Shown: positions 46,868-57,091 of the stretch, one piece after another
How the letters are laid out: each line of letters starts with the position of its first letter
Position numbering within the stretch: position 1 is the first letter of the stretch
Assembly (NCBI RefSeq): GCF_003151075.1
Contig: NZ_CP029482.1
Span: 4,960,001 to 5,024,000, forward strand
Origin: Pseudomonas sp. 31-12
GTDB taxonomy: Bacteria > Pseudomonadota > Gammaproteobacteria > Pseudomonadales > Pseudomonadaceae
Reading direction: 5' to 3'
Length of the DNA stretch: 64,000 nucleotides
Translations under genes and position numbers: made by a program
Notes under the pieces: model-generated
What the model was told of the DNA's origin: nothing
Database searches by the model: none
The model's input: the letters and a program-made list of their open reading frames with translations, nothing else

Positions 46868-46958
46868 CATCGCGGGCAAGCCCGCTCCCACAGGTTTTGT
46901 GGCGTAAGCAACATTTGCAATCGCCGCCAATCACTGTGGGAGCGGGCTTGCCCGCGAT
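46868..46958. repeat. REP doublet, type CATCGCGGGCAAGCCCGCTCCCACAG
   Basis: Exact 26-base inverted arms at 46868-46893 and 46933-46958. It lies between the convergent ends of the DUF6316 and thiolase genes. Confidence 0.92.
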
Positions 46959-46992
46959 GGCTATTTCACAATCGCTACAAATCCTGAGGCAT

Positions 46993-48177
46993 TTAACGCA
47001 CAGCCTCAAACAACCCGGTAGCCCCCATCCCGCCACCCACGCACATGGTAACCACGCCATACCGCAAATTACGCCGCTGCAACTCCCGCACAATGTGCCC
47101 GACCTGACGCGAACCCGTCATGCCGAACGGGTGGCCGATGGAAATCGAACCGCCATTGACGTTGTACTTGTCGTTATCGATTTCCAGGCGGTTGCGGCTG
47201 TACAGGCACTGCGAAGCAAACGCTTCGTTGAGTTCCCACAGATCAATGTCGGCCACCTGCAGACCCTTGGACTTGAGCAATTTCGGCACCGAGAACACCG
47301 GACCGATGCCCATCTCGTCCGGCGCGCACCCTGCCACCGCAAAACCACGGAAGAACGCCTTGGGCTTGAGCCCCAGTTCCAGGGCTTTTTCAAGGCTCAT
47401 GACCAGGGTCATCGAAGCGCCATCGGACAATTGCGAAGAGTTGCCCGCCGTCACCGAACCGTCCTCGGCAAACACCGGTTTCAACCCGGCCAGGCTTTCC
47501 AGGGTAGTGTCCGGGCGGTTGCAGTCGTCGCGATCGACGATCCCGTCGAGGATCTGGATCTGACCGGTGGCCTTGTCTTCAACCCGGTACTTCACCGCCA
47601 TCGGCACGATTTCATCATCGAACAAACCGTCGGTCTGAGCCTTGGCCGTGCGTTGCTGACTTTGCAGCGCGTACAGATCCTGCTCTTCGCGGCTGACTCC
47701 GTATCGGCGCGCAACGATTTCGGCGGTCTGGCCCATGGGGAAATAGATGCCCGGTATCTGCTCTTTCAATAGCGGGTTGATCAAGTTGTCGGTGTTGACG
47801 CTTTTCATGGTCAGACTGATGGATTCGACGCCACCGGCCACGATGATTTCGCTGCAGCCCGACGCGATCTGATTGGCGGCGATGGCGATGGCCTGCAAGC
47901 CCGAGGAGCAGAAACGGTTGAGGGTCATGCCCGCAGTGCCGATGCCCAGCCGCGACAACACCGCGACATTGCGACCGATGTTGTACCCCTGGGCGCCTTC
48001 GTTGGAGCCCGCACCGACGATGCAATCCTCAACGCTGGCCGGGTCGATCCCGGTTCGCGCCAACAGGGCATCGACACAATGCGCCGCCATGTCATCCGGA
48101 CGGGTCTGGTTGAACTTGCCGCGAAAGGATTTGGCCAGGCCGGTCCGCACGCTATCGACGATCACCACTTCACGCAT
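46993..48177 (-). CDS. Acetyl-CoA/acyl-CoA C-acyltransferase (thiolase)
   Basis: The 394-residue thiolase has NRFCSSGLQAI (acylated cysteine), NVNGGSISIGHPFGMTGSR and VTMCVGGGMGATGL (second cysteine). The family splits 3-ketoacyl-CoA or condenses acetyl-CoA. The ATG at 48177 with GAGG five bases upstream gives the usual beginning MREVVIVDSVRTGLAKS. It is not accompanied by a beta-oxidation partner gene, so the chain length is open. Confidence 0.92.
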   Translation of the reverse strand: MREVVIVDSVRTGLAKSFRGKFNQTRPDDMAAHCVDALLARTGIDPASVEDCIVGAGSNEGAQGYNIGRNVAVLSRLGIGTAGMTLNRFCSSGLQAIAIAANQIASGCSEIIVAGGVESISLTMKSVNTDNLINPLLKEQIPGIYFPMGQTAEIVARRYGVSREEQDLYALQSQQRTAKAQTDGLFDDEIVPMAVKYRVEDKATGQIQILDGIVDRDDCNRPDTTLESLAGLKPVFAEDGSVTAGNSSQLSDGASMTLVMSLEKALELGLKPKAFFRGFAVAGCAPDEMGIGPVFSVPKLLKSKGLQVADIDLWELNEAFASQCLYSRNRLEIDNDKYNVNGGSISIGHPFGMTGSRQVGHIVRELQRRNLRYGVVTMCVGGGMGATGLFEAVR

Positions 48178-48279
48178 GGCATACCTCATTGTTGTTGTCG
48201 GTTGAGAGTGGACCGAGCATAAGTCCACCTCATAACCAACCGCGACAATCATTCACCCCGCGTATGCGTAACCATCGGC

Positions 48280-49803
48280 TCACGACTTGCGTTTTTTGGC
48301 CTTCTTGTCGTGCTTGTCTGATTTATCGAACGCTTCTTCCAGCGCCTGGTTGATGGTGCGCAGGACCTTGACCCGGGCCCAGCGCTTGTCATTGGCCTCG
48401 ACCAAGGTCCACGGCGAGATTTCGGTGCTGGTGCGGTCCACCATGTCGCCGACGGCCGCGCGGTAGGCATCCCATTTATCCCGGTTGCGCCAGTCGTCTT
48501 CGGTGATTTTGAAACGCTTGAAGGGAATGTCTTCCCGCGCCTCGAAACGCTCCAGCTGAGTCTCCTTGTCGATAGCCAGCCAGAACTTGACGACGATGAC
48601 GCCCGATTCGGAAATCTGCTCTTCGAAATCGTTGATCTCGCTGTAGGCCCGCAGCCAGTCCGCAGGTGGACAGAAGCCTTCAACGCGCTCGACCAATACC
48701 CGGCCATACCACGAGCGGTCGAATACGGTGAACTTGCCCTTGGCCGGAATGTGCCGCCAGAAGCGCCACAAATACGGCTGCGCCCGTTCCTCCTCAGTGG
48801 GTGCGGCAATCGGCACGATGTCGTATTGGCGTGGATCGAGCGCCGCGGCAACTCGCCGAATCGCACCGCCCTTGCCCGCTGCATCATTGCCTTCAAACAC
48901 CGCGATCAAGGCGTGTTGACGCATGCGTTTGTCGCGCATCAAACCCGAGAATCGCGCCTGTTCGGTAATCAGTTGTTCTTCGTAATCGTCCTTTTCCAGG
49001 CGCTGGCTCAGGTCCAGGCTGTCGAGCAGGTTGAGCTGATCGACATGGATCGGCAGCGGCGCAGCGTTGACCTTGGAGGGATGGATTCTGGATCGCTTCA
49101 AGGCACTTTGCAGGCCTTCGAGCAGGATCTTGCCCACCGCCAGACTGCGGTAATGCGCATCCACGCCTTCAATCACATGCCAGGGCGCGTAGTCACGGCT
49201 GGTACGGCGCAATACGCGCTCGCCGTACTTCACGAACTTGTCGTAGGTCTGCGATTGTTGCCAGTCCAGCGGACTGATGCGCCAGCTGTGCAAGGGGTCG
49301 TCGGCGAGTGCCTTGAGGCGCGCTTTCATTTGTTTCTTGGAGAGGTGAAACCAGAATTTGAAAATCAGCGCGCCTTCGTCGCAGAGCATTTTTTCAAAGC
49401 GCTCCGACTGGTTGATCGCCTGATCCAGCACCGCGTCCTTGAACAGACCATGGACCCGGCCCTGGAGCATCTGGCTGTACCAGTTGCCGAAGAAGATCCC
49501 CATGCGGCCCTTGGCCGGGAGCATCCGCCAGTACCGCCAGGCCGGGGGTCGCGCCAGCTCTTCATCGGTCTGCTGATCGAAGGTGCGGACCTCGATCAGG
49601 CGCGGGTCCATCCACTCGTTGAGCAACTTGACCGTCTCGCCCTTGCCGGCGCCTTCGATGCCGTTGATCAGGATGATCACCGGAAAGCGCTTTTGCTGCT
49701 GAAGTTCGAACTGCGCTTCGAGCAACGCTTCACGCAGCGCCGGTTCTTCAGCTTCGTAGGTTTCTTTGTCGATGGCGTGACCGATTTCAGCAGATTCGAA
49801 CAT
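48280..49803 (-). CDS. pap: Polyphosphate:AMP phosphotransferase (two PPK2 domains)
   Basis: The 507-residue protein consists of two PPK2 domains in tandem. Each has a Walker A loop, INGIEGAGKGET near residue 48 and EGNDAAGKGGA near 305. Each also has the lid motif (RPPAWRYWRMLPAKG and QPYLWRFWRHIPAKG). This fused class phosphorylates AMP to ADP with polyphosphate. The ATG at 49803 (MFESAEIGHAIDKETY) has GGGAG six bases upstream. The C-terminus is lysine-rich (KHDKKAKKRK). Confidence 0.92.
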   Translation of the reverse strand: MFESAEIGHAIDKETYEAEEPALREALLEAQFELQQQKRFPVIILINGIEGAGKGETVKLLNEWMDPRLIEVRTFDQQTDEELARPPAWRYWRMLPAKGRMGIFFGNWYSQMLQGRVHGLFKDAVLDQAINQSERFEKMLCDEGALIFKFWFHLSKKQMKARLKALADDPLHSWRISPLDWQQSQTYDKFVKYGERVLRRTSRDYAPWHVIEGVDAHYRSLAVGKILLEGLQSALKRSRIHPSKVNAAPLPIHVDQLNLLDSLDLSQRLEKDDYEEQLITEQARFSGLMRDKRMRQHALIAVFEGNDAAGKGGAIRRVAAALDPRQYDIVPIAAPTEEERAQPYLWRFWRHIPAKGKFTVFDRSWYGRVLVERVEGFCPPADWLRAYSEINDFEEQISESGVIVVKFWLAIDKETQLERFEAREDIPFKRFKITEDDWRNRDKWDAYRAAVGDMVDRTSTEISPWTLVEANDKRWARVKVLRTINQALEEAFDKSDKHDKKAKKRKS

Positions 49804-49978
49804 GAATGGCTCCCTTTCCAGATTGAGCAAGACTAGCGGATTGAGTTGTTTTGCGTGGGAGAATCCATTTCTTCACCGCAACCACTGTTCCCTACAGGAT
49901 TTTCTGCGAGTCGGCGGTCGTGCAAGCATCGCCACGTCGATCAGCTAGAATGGCCGCCTTGCCGTTGCCGAGCCTGCC

Positions 49979-51961
49979 ATGAAACCTGTATTGCCTCACG
50001 CCCAACTCGACTGGGACGACCAGGGTCGCCCGTATTCGCGAGTGTTCGACGACGTCTACTTTTCGGACAAGTCAGGCCTTGAAGAAACCCGCTACGTATT
50101 CCTCGAACAAAACGGTTTGCGTGAACGCTTTGCCGAGTTGCCGGATGGCGGTCGGCTGGTCATTGGCGAAACAGGTTTTGGCACCGGACTCAACTTCCTC
50201 TGCGCCTGGCAGTTGTTCGAACAGCACGCTGTGGCCGGTGCGCGGCTGCATTTTGTCAGCGTGGAAAAGTACCCGCTGAGCCAGCCAGACTTGCAGCGAG
50301 CCTTGGCGTTGTGGCCGGAGCTCAAGCCGTTTGCCGATCAATTGCTGGCGCAGTACGTGGCGATCCATCAAGGCTTCCAGCGACTGATTCTGGACAACGG
50401 TCGCGTCACTCTGACCTTGTTGATCGGCGATGCGCTGGAACAACTGCCGCAACTGGACGCACAGATTGACGCTTGGTTTCTCGACGGTTTCGCCCCGGCG
50501 AAAAACCCCGACATGTGGACCGCCGAACTGTTTGCCGAACTGGCGCGGCTGGCGGCGCCCGGCTCGACCATCAGCACCTTCACCAGCACAGGTTGGGTAC
50601 GCCGTCTGCTGAACGCGGCGGGCTTCAAGATGAAGCGCACGCCGGGCATCGGCCATAAATGGGAAATCCTGCGCGGCGTGTTTCTTGGCTGGCCTGAAGA
50701 AACACCTGCGCCTGTCGTGGCGAAACCCTGGTTTGCGCGTCCGGCCCCGCTCTCTGGCGAGCGTCGAGCCTTGGTGATCGGCGCCGGTCTGGCCGGTTGC
50801 GCCACGGCCGCCAGTCTCGCCATGCGGGGTTGGCAGGTGAGTCTGCTGGAACGACAAGACGGTATCGCGCAGGAAGCTTCGGGCAATCCGCAAGGCGTGT
50901 TGTACCTCAAGCTGTCGGCCCATGGCACTGCATTGTCACAGCTGATTGTCAGTGGTTTCGGCCACACCCGACGCCTGCTGGAGCACTTGCAGCGCGGCGT
51001 CGACTGGAATGATTGCGGCGTGCTGCAACTGGCCTTCAACGCCAAGGAAGCCGAACGTCAGGCACAACTGGCGGCGGCATTTCCCGAGGACTTGCTGCAC
51101 ACCCTCGATCGGGAACACGCCGAGATTCGCGCCGGTATCGCACTGCAATTCGGTGGCCTGTTTTACCCAGAAGGCGGTTGGGTGCATCCGCCAGCCCTGT
51201 GCTCATGGCAAGCAGCGCATCCCAATATCCGCATCCTGACCCATCACGATGTCCTGGAACTGCGTCGCGTGGAGGGTCAATGGCAAGCGTGGGATGGCGA
51301 CCGGTTGCTGGCCGACGCACCGGTGGTGGTGCTGGCCGGCGCTGCCGAGATCAAGCGTTTCGACTTCAGCAGCGATCTGCCGCTCAAACGTATTCGCGGA
51401 CAGATCACTCGCCTGCCGCAGACTCCTGCAAGCCAGAGCCTGAGCACCGTGGTGTGTGCCGAAGGGTATGTCGCGCCGGCCCGTCTGGGTGAGCACACCT
51501 TGGGCGCAAGTTTCGATTTCAACAACGACGACCTGACGCCCACCGCGGCCGAGCATGCCGGTAACCTGCAGATGCTCGAAGAAATCTCGGTGGACCTGGT
51601 CGCTCGACTCGGCGCAGACGCCTTGCGGCCCGAGGCACTTGAAGGTCGCGCGGCGTTTCGCTGCACCAGCCCTGATTACCTGCCGATTGTCGGCCCCTTG
51701 GCTGACAGCCGGGCATTCGCCGACGCCTACATCGCCTTGAGCAAGGACGCCCGGCAAACGCCGGACATCCCTTGTCCATGGCTGGACGGTCTGTACGTCA
51801 ACAGCGGCCACGGTTCGCGAGGACTGATCACCGCGCCGTTGTCAGGCGAGTTGCTGGCAGCCTGGCTCGACAACGAACCGCTGCCATTGCCCAGAGCCGT
51901 GGCCGAGGCGTGTCATCCCAACCGTTTCAGGCTGCGTCGTTTGATACGCGGCAAGGCCTGA
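49979..51961 (+). CDS. mnmC: Bifunctional tRNA mnm5s2U biosynthesis protein MnmC
   Basis: The 660-residue fusion has an N-terminal SAM methyltransferase (MnmC2, about 1-240: GETGFGTGLNFL, DAWFLDGFAPAKNPDMW). A C-terminal FAD oxidoreductase (MnmC1, from about 257: RALVIGAGLAGCATAASLAMRGW; and NSGHGSRGLITAPLSGELLA) follows. The protein turns cmnm5 to nm5 and then mnm5 at U34 of tRNAs. Both domains are complete. It converges with the large LRR/NEL gene with only 5 bases between stops. Confidence 0.95.
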   Translation: MKPVLPHAQLDWDDQGRPYSRVFDDVYFSDKSGLEETRYVFLEQNGLRERFAELPDGGRLVIGETGFGTGLNFLCAWQLFEQHAVAGARLHFVSVEKYPLSQPDLQRALALWPELKPFADQLLAQYVAIHQGFQRLILDNGRVTLTLLIGDALEQLPQLDAQIDAWFLDGFAPAKNPDMWTAELFAELARLAAPGSTISTFTSTGWVRRLLNAAGFKMKRTPGIGHKWEILRGVFLGWPEETPAPVVAKPWFARPAPLSGERRALVIGAGLAGCATAASLAMRGWQVSLLERQDGIAQEASGNPQGVLYLKLSAHGTALSQLIVSGFGHTRRLLEHLQRGVDWNDCGVLQLAFNAKEAERQAQLAAAFPEDLLHTLDREHAEIRAGIALQFGGLFYPEGGWVHPPALCSWQAAHPNIRILTHHDVLELRRVEGQWQAWDGDRLLADAPVVVLAGAAEIKRFDFSSDLPLKRIRGQITRLPQTPASQSLSTVVCAEGYVAPARLGEHTLGASFDFNNDDLTPTAAEHAGNLQMLEEISVDLVARLGADALRPEALEGRAAFRCTSPDYLPIVGPLADSRAFADAYIALSKDARQTPDIPCPWLDGLYVNSGHGSRGLITAPLSGELLAAWLDNEPLPLPRAVAEACHPNRFRLRRLIRGKA

Positions 51962-51966
51962 GGCGT

Positions 51967-54900
51967 TCAATCCAGTGCAAAGCAAGTCCTTGCTTCGTCA
52001 GCCTTCATGGCCGCCTCGGTGAGACGCTTCAACAAATCGGTCTCGGCCTTATTCAGCTCATCGGCGATGCCATCGACCACTGAGCGGTATTGCACGCCAA
52101 GCGTTGCCTGGCTTTCAAAGGCCGTCGCCATCCGCACGTGGAAAGGCGCAACCAGGTCGGTGAATTGCTTTTGATGACGTTGTCGCAAAAATTCGACCCA
52201 GAACGATCGGCTACTCAGGTCATCGAGCAATTCATGCGAAAGCTCCGCGGCTAAGACCTTGTTGATTGCCGTATTCAGGTTTCCCGGCGTCACGCCTCCA
52301 AGCGCTGCATAGCGCATATGCCTGGGCTGGCCGACAAGATTGAGTTTTTCAGCCAGACCGGTGCGGTAGGCCAGTTCGACTTCCACCGGATCAAGCTTGA
52401 TTTTGGCATTTACAACATGTTCTTCAGCGAGCTTCGCAAGATAATCCTGGCGGAACAGGCGACGCGCCAGACTTAATAACCGGGCGGCCTCATCATGGGA
52501 ATTCCCCGCCTGCCGAACCAACGTATCAAGCTCGACTGCTACCTCAAGATTTCCGAAAATCGTCGCTGCGGCATCATCGCAATTGCCTTTTACCGCCATC
52601 GTCAGCAATCGAGCGCGCAACTCAGAATCCCTCTCAGCCGCCTGAATGACGTCCCAGACCCGCCGGGTCATGTCCTCGCGCACAAAGCGGCTATCCGCCG
52701 TGTCTCCGACGGCTGCCAGCAATTCAAAGAACTCTTTCGAATCGGGTTCGTTCTTCAGTGCCAACCATGCACGGTTACGACTGGCATAGTTGCCTTCGAG
52801 CGGAGTGGGCATCCACAGGTCTCGAGCCCTTAGCTCAGTGAGCACCGCGGTTTCATCTTCCAGCAGGCCCATGCCAGTGCCCATATTGTCACGGTAAGCC
52901 TTCAGCTTGGTCAGACTCGCCTCGGAGACAGGGTTATTCGTTAGATTCATCGTTCGCGCGAATCGTCGAGGGGCCTGGAACAACCAATCTGGCAACTCGC
53001 GAATCTGGTTACCTTTCAGGTCCACCAACTCAAGATACGGCGGACGGTAAAGACCGACAGGCAGTTCGGTTGCATGAGTATCGCGCAACAGCAGCGTTTG
53101 CAGATCAAGCATTTTGCTGACATCGATTGTGGCCCCCAAACGATTGCCGCTGAGCCCCAGCGTGCGCAGATTGCGCATGTCCGCCAGTTTGCGCAATGTG
53201 TGCTCGGTCAGCTGTATCTGATTACCGTCCAACCGCAAGTGCTCGAGCCTGGGCATATGCGACAACACCTCAGGCAATCGTGTGAGTTGATTGCGCTCCA
53301 GTTCCAGCGTGACCAGCCCTTTGAACGGTTTGAGGAAATACACCAGCTCGTCTCCGGCCTGCATATCCTTGATTGAAAGGCTGCGCACATGTGCGACATC
53401 CTGTTCTGTCAGTGTCGGCAACGGGCCCACCGGGCTGCGCTCCAGTGTGAGCGCTGTAACGGGCTGATCTTGAGGCCAACGCGGATGCGAGATCCGACGC
53501 CAGCAGTTTTCGATGGTATTGGCCACCTGACGACGACTCACACGGATATCGTTGAGTTGGCCCGGCACCGTCTTCATTTGCACTTCATCGTCACGCCAGG
53601 TGTGCAGCACGCCGCGTAGTTTCTTCAGTTGTTGCTCCAGTTCCCTTATTCGATTCACCCGCTCCATTTGGGTATTTCCGGCATCATCGAGAAACGACGA
53701 AACCTGGGCATCCGTGAACAGCGGATAGAGTTTTTTGACTTTACGAATCAGGCCCCTTGCATAAGGGTTCGTAATGGGAGGATCTGCCTGGACACAGGCA
53801 GAAAGGTATTTCGGCGTCTCGCTGTGTTCCCCCCGTAGCACCCGCCCGGTCAGCGCCGGATCGCCGATGGCAACCCTCAGCAGCCGTGAGCGCAGTGTGG
53901 GGATATCCAATGATTCGTTGTTCGTGAAACCCATGCGGTTGCGTTGGGTGGCAGGCAATACGTCAAGTATCGACTCAAGCAGCGTGTCGCTCGTCACGGT
54001 GGAGGACTCATTGCCGTTGTTGTGGGTGACCTGATAGCCAGCGGTCTTCTTGACGATGACCCCGCGCGTCGGCGCGTCAGTTTCGCCCACACTGTCCAGC
54101 AAGGTACCGGTCACTGAGCCCTGTCGTACTTCAAGTCGATAGCCGTCGTCCCAGCCTCGCACCCGATTCATCAGCCCGAGCGCCAGTTTGTCGGTGTCGG
54201 CACTGGCCAGTAGCGGACGGTGCAACCCCATGAGTGCCCGGTCCTGCCGTATTGCTGACTGTGCCTCGCTGACCTGCCGGGCGAGATCCACGCCGGGGAT
54301 CTTGCGGTCATGCAGAAAGCTGCGATCTCTGCCAGAGGCGTTTTCAAGCAACTCCTGACACATGCGAGTGGGAAGATCAGTGGCGTGTTCGCGCAGTGTC
54401 GCAACGTCACCGGAAGCCGTGCCGTCATAGGATGTATAGAGCCATTCATAGAGCGGCTGCCGATTGCTCCTGAGGCTTGTCGCGATCTCCTCGGCCAACA
54501 GCGACGCTTTCGAGCCCGTTGTCGTGCGACCGATGATGCCTTCGACTTCACTTGGGTAAAGCCCATCGATGACGGTATCGAGCAGTTGTCCCGCATCCAG
54601 TTGCGCCTGGCTGATGGGCACGCTGTTGACGCCATCATCATCGTGCGGGGCGGTCTCGGGGAAGCGGGACACGACCAGGTTTTCGTCGTCGCTCACTTCA
54701 ATGAAGCGCTCTGCCGGCCAGCCTTGCAACCTGGGCAAGGTATGCAGTTGCTCCTGGACAAACGCTGTGTTCGCGGTCTCTGCCCGCTCCATCGCTGTGA
54801 CCATCCTGGTGATGCGCTGGTCTATCTTGAAGCGCTCGACACAGTCATTCAGACGCTGCGGTAACTTGAAATTGCGTTCATGCAAATGGTGCAACTTGTC

Positions 54901-56796
54901 AGGCGTCATGCCGGTGATTTCGGCAATCGCGTCAAGGTCACTGCCGAGCTCGCTCAACCGTTGATCCGTGCGTACCAATGAATAAGCACCGTCGCGCCAC
55001 TCGTGCGCGTATTCATAGACATGCCGCCAGCCACCCTCAACGTTTCGTTCGACGGCAGGCTGAAATGCGTCATTGCGTAAGGGATGCTTGATGGTCCAGG
55101 CCGCCCCCTCAGCATTGCGGGTGACTTGATAGCGAGCCCCGTCCATGACGATCGAAGTCTGCCCGGCATGCCGGTACAACCCTTGCGAATCTGGCTGCAC
55201 GTCGCCAGCCAGTGTGGTGGATTGTTTGTAAGGTTCGAGGTCGGTCCTCCATAGTCTTGCTTTGCCATCAGGGCGATTCACCGCCTCGAAACCGTCGAAG
55301 AATGCCGCCTGTTCTTTCACGCCTCTGCTGACGGCTTGCGAGATGATTTTGCTGCCCGCCGCAAACGCCGCCATTTGTGCGACGTTTTCGACAACATTCA
55401 GCAAGTGCGTCAACGCCTTGGTTCGTTCACCGCGCGTCCAGTCAGCCACACCTTCGTACACCTCGCTGACGATGTCGACCACGGCCGTCACCAGCATCAA
55501 TTGGCCGATCACGGGTACGAAAAAAGCGGCCGCGTTCAACAGCAGAAGGCCTCCATCCTGCAACATCTGAATGGTTTTTTCCCGTTGCTGCTCATCGACA
55601 TCTTCGGTCGGGATCGCCAGAATTCGCGCATCTTGCTGGGTCTTGCTGACGAATGAACCGAAGAAAAAATCGGCGAGGCACGTATCGGCGGGAGCGGCAA
55701 CGAGGGTGCCTAATGTCCTGTTTTTGTCGAATTGGGCAAAAAAACCGGTTTTATCGTGACCGTACAGGTACTGCCCGACGAAAAACTTCCTGTAGCTTGT
55801 ACTTTGCAATTTGAGCGTGAGATAGACCTTGAAGTCCTCCAGCGAGGCGTATTCATACACGGGTCGCCGGGGTTCATTCGGCATGTAAACCACGCATCGG
55901 GCCTTAGACTCGGTATCGATGGATACCCTGGTAAAGACCAGCACCCCGCAGATGCAGGCGTCATGAATCGTCAAACCCTGCCAAAGCACCGGCCCGCCAT
56001 CAAACGATGCGTCGCTGGTTTGCGCCGCCGGGACATCCTGTTCGACCACACTCAGCAGCATCGTATAAGCCGCGTGGGTGATGTCCTTTTTCAGGTAGGC
56101 CATGTGAAGGGCGACTTGCATGTCCAGCACCTTCAACCGCCGGATATCGGCAGTGGAGGCACGATCATCGACAGGCAAACCTTTTTCGGGCCTGGCCGGC
56201 AATCCCAACGCGTCGCTGACATGGCGCTGATAGCGGGCACCGAGGTCGAGATCGCGGCACAGTGCAGCGAATTTCGCAGGGGTTATTTCCGGGCTTGGCT
56301 TAGAAATCTTGTTGATGTGTATCGATGAGTCCTTGAAAACACCCTGGCTCAGGGTTTCTTCCTGGGTGAAGTTTTCCATGGCCATGTGCAGCAGGTTGCG
56401 TGAGGGTGTGTGTGTTTGATTCTGATAGCCGATCGGCAGCAGTCCTGTCGACACGTACCTTATATGGGTGACCTCCAGCGTGTCCCGCTCGACGTCGAAA
56501 TCGATTGTCCATCTGCGCTTGAGGAGATCGGTCAGTTGCCCTTTGCAAAACTCGTCCAACGGCTTGAGCGCCTCAAGCGCCGCTGTGGCCTTGCCTTGAA
56601 CGACGAAGGATTGCTCGAACGCGGCTCTCAAAGCTTGCACCACGGTCAGATCTGCAGTAGCCAACCATTCAGGAATAGACGCTTGCAGCACTTGCGCCTT
56701 GTCCAGATCTGCGGTGTGCTCCAGCAGCGCCTCAAGACGTTGCGCGGGTGTTATTGGCACGGCCGCCGTAGCGGCTTTTGAGGGTGTGGCTGACAT
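51967..56796 (-). CDS. Large LRR protein with C-terminal NEL-type E3 ubiquitin ligase domain and DUF6543-like N-terminus
   Basis: The protein has 1609 residues from the ATG at 56796 (AAGGAT 7 bases upstream). No signal peptide is seen. The N-terminal two thirds resemble the 'dermonecrotic toxin' DUF6543 region of pseudomonads, with one long hydrophobic stretch near 420-455. Residues about 1140-1300 hold several LRRs (LVTLELERNQLTRLPEVL, LEHLRLDGNQIQL, LRTLGLSGNRLG). The remaining roughly 310 residues match the NEL domain of IpaH/SspH ligases, with the catalytic cysteine in a CxD motif, KGNCDDAA (C1406). It would act as an effector in a eukaryotic host cell. The gene stands alone, with no secretion genes nearby. 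Confidence 0.82.
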   Translation of the reverse strand: MSATPSKAATAAVPITPAQRLEALLEHTADLDKAQVLQASIPEWLATADLTVVQALRAAFEQSFVVQGKATAALEALKPLDEFCKGQLTDLLKRRWTIDFDVERDTLEVTHIRYVSTGLLPIGYQNQTHTPSRNLLHMAMENFTQEETLSQGVFKDSSIHINKISKPSPEITPAKFAALCRDLDLGARYQRHVSDALGLPARPEKGLPVDDRASTADIRRLKVLDMQVALHMAYLKKDITHAAYTMLLSVVEQDVPAAQTSDASFDGGPVLWQGLTIHDACICGVLVFTRVSIDTESKARCVVYMPNEPRRPVYEYASLEDFKVYLTLKLQSTSYRKFFVGQYLYGHDKTGFFAQFDKNRTLGTLVAAPADTCLADFFFGSFVSKTQQDARILAIPTEDVDEQQREKTIQMLQDGGLLLLNAAAFFVPVIGQLMLVTAVVDIVSEVYEGVADWTRGERTKALTHLLNVVENVAQMAAFAAGSKIISQAVSRGVKEQAAFFDGFEAVNRPDGKARLWRTDLEPYKQSTTLAGDVQPDSQGLYRHAGQTSIVMDGARYQVTRNAEGAAWTIKHPLRNDAFQPAVERNVEGGWRHVYEYAHEWRDGAYSLVRTDQRLSELGSDLDAIAEITGMTPDKLHHLHERNFKLPQRLNDCVERFKIDQRITRMVTAMERAETANTAFVQEQLHTLPRLQGWPAERFIEVSDDENLVVSRFPETAPHDDDGVNSVPISQAQLDAGQLLDTVIDGLYPSEVEGIIGRTTTGSKASLLAEEIATSLRSNRQPLYEWLYTSYDGTASGDVATLREHATDLPTRMCQELLENASGRDRSFLHDRKIPGVDLARQVSEAQSAIRQDRALMGLHRPLLASADTDKLALGLMNRVRGWDDGYRLEVRQGSVTGTLLDSVGETDAPTRGVIVKKTAGYQVTHNNGNESSTVTSDTLLESILDVLPATQRNRMGFTNNESLDIPTLRSRLLRVAIGDPALTGRVLRGEHSETPKYLSACVQADPPITNPYARGLIRKVKKLYPLFTDAQVSSFLDDAGNTQMERVNRIRELEQQLKKLRGVLHTWRDDEVQMKTVPGQLNDIRVSRRQVANTIENCWRRISHPRWPQDQPVTALTLERSPVGPLPTLTEQDVAHVRSLSIKDMQAGDELVYFLKPFKGLVTLELERNQLTRLPEVLSHMPRLEHLRLDGNQIQLTEHTLRKLADMRNLRTLGLSGNRLGATIDVSKMLDLQTLLLRDTHATELPVGLYRPPYLELVDLKGNQIRELPDWLFQAPRRFARTMNLTNNPVSEASLTKLKAYRDNMGTGMGLLEDETAVLTELRARDLWMPTPLEGNYASRNRAWLALKNEPDSKEFFELLAAVGDTADSRFVREDMTRRVWDVIQAAERDSELRARLLTMAVKGNCDDAAATIFGNLEVAVELDTLVRQAGNSHDEAARLLSLARRLFRQDYLAKLAEEHVVNAKIKLDPVEVELAYRTGLAEKLNLVGQPRHMRYAALGGVTPGNLNTAINKVLAAELSHELLDDLSSRSFWVEFLRQRHQKQFTDLVAPFHVRMATAFESQATLGVQYRSVVDGIADELNKAETDLLKRLTEAAMKADEARTCFALD

Positions 56797-57091
56797 GAGC
56801 AATATCCTTATTGCGGTAAGAGATGCTCAGTCTATGAAGTGCAACAGGCAATTGATAATTCGAATACTGGGTCGAATCGCCTTGTTTCCAAGCAGCTACT
56901 CGTATGCATCACATCAATAATTACCGCCCTTGCAACGCACACCTGTGCTGCACCCGCCATTTGTCCGGCAACCCCAGCTTATAACTTATCGTTCTAAAAC
57001 TCCTATTACCGTGCGGAGTCAGTTTCTGAGTACCCGCCGTTTTGGCGCGTACCGATTGACCCTCCCCAACGGAAAAACCGGTAAGGACTTT

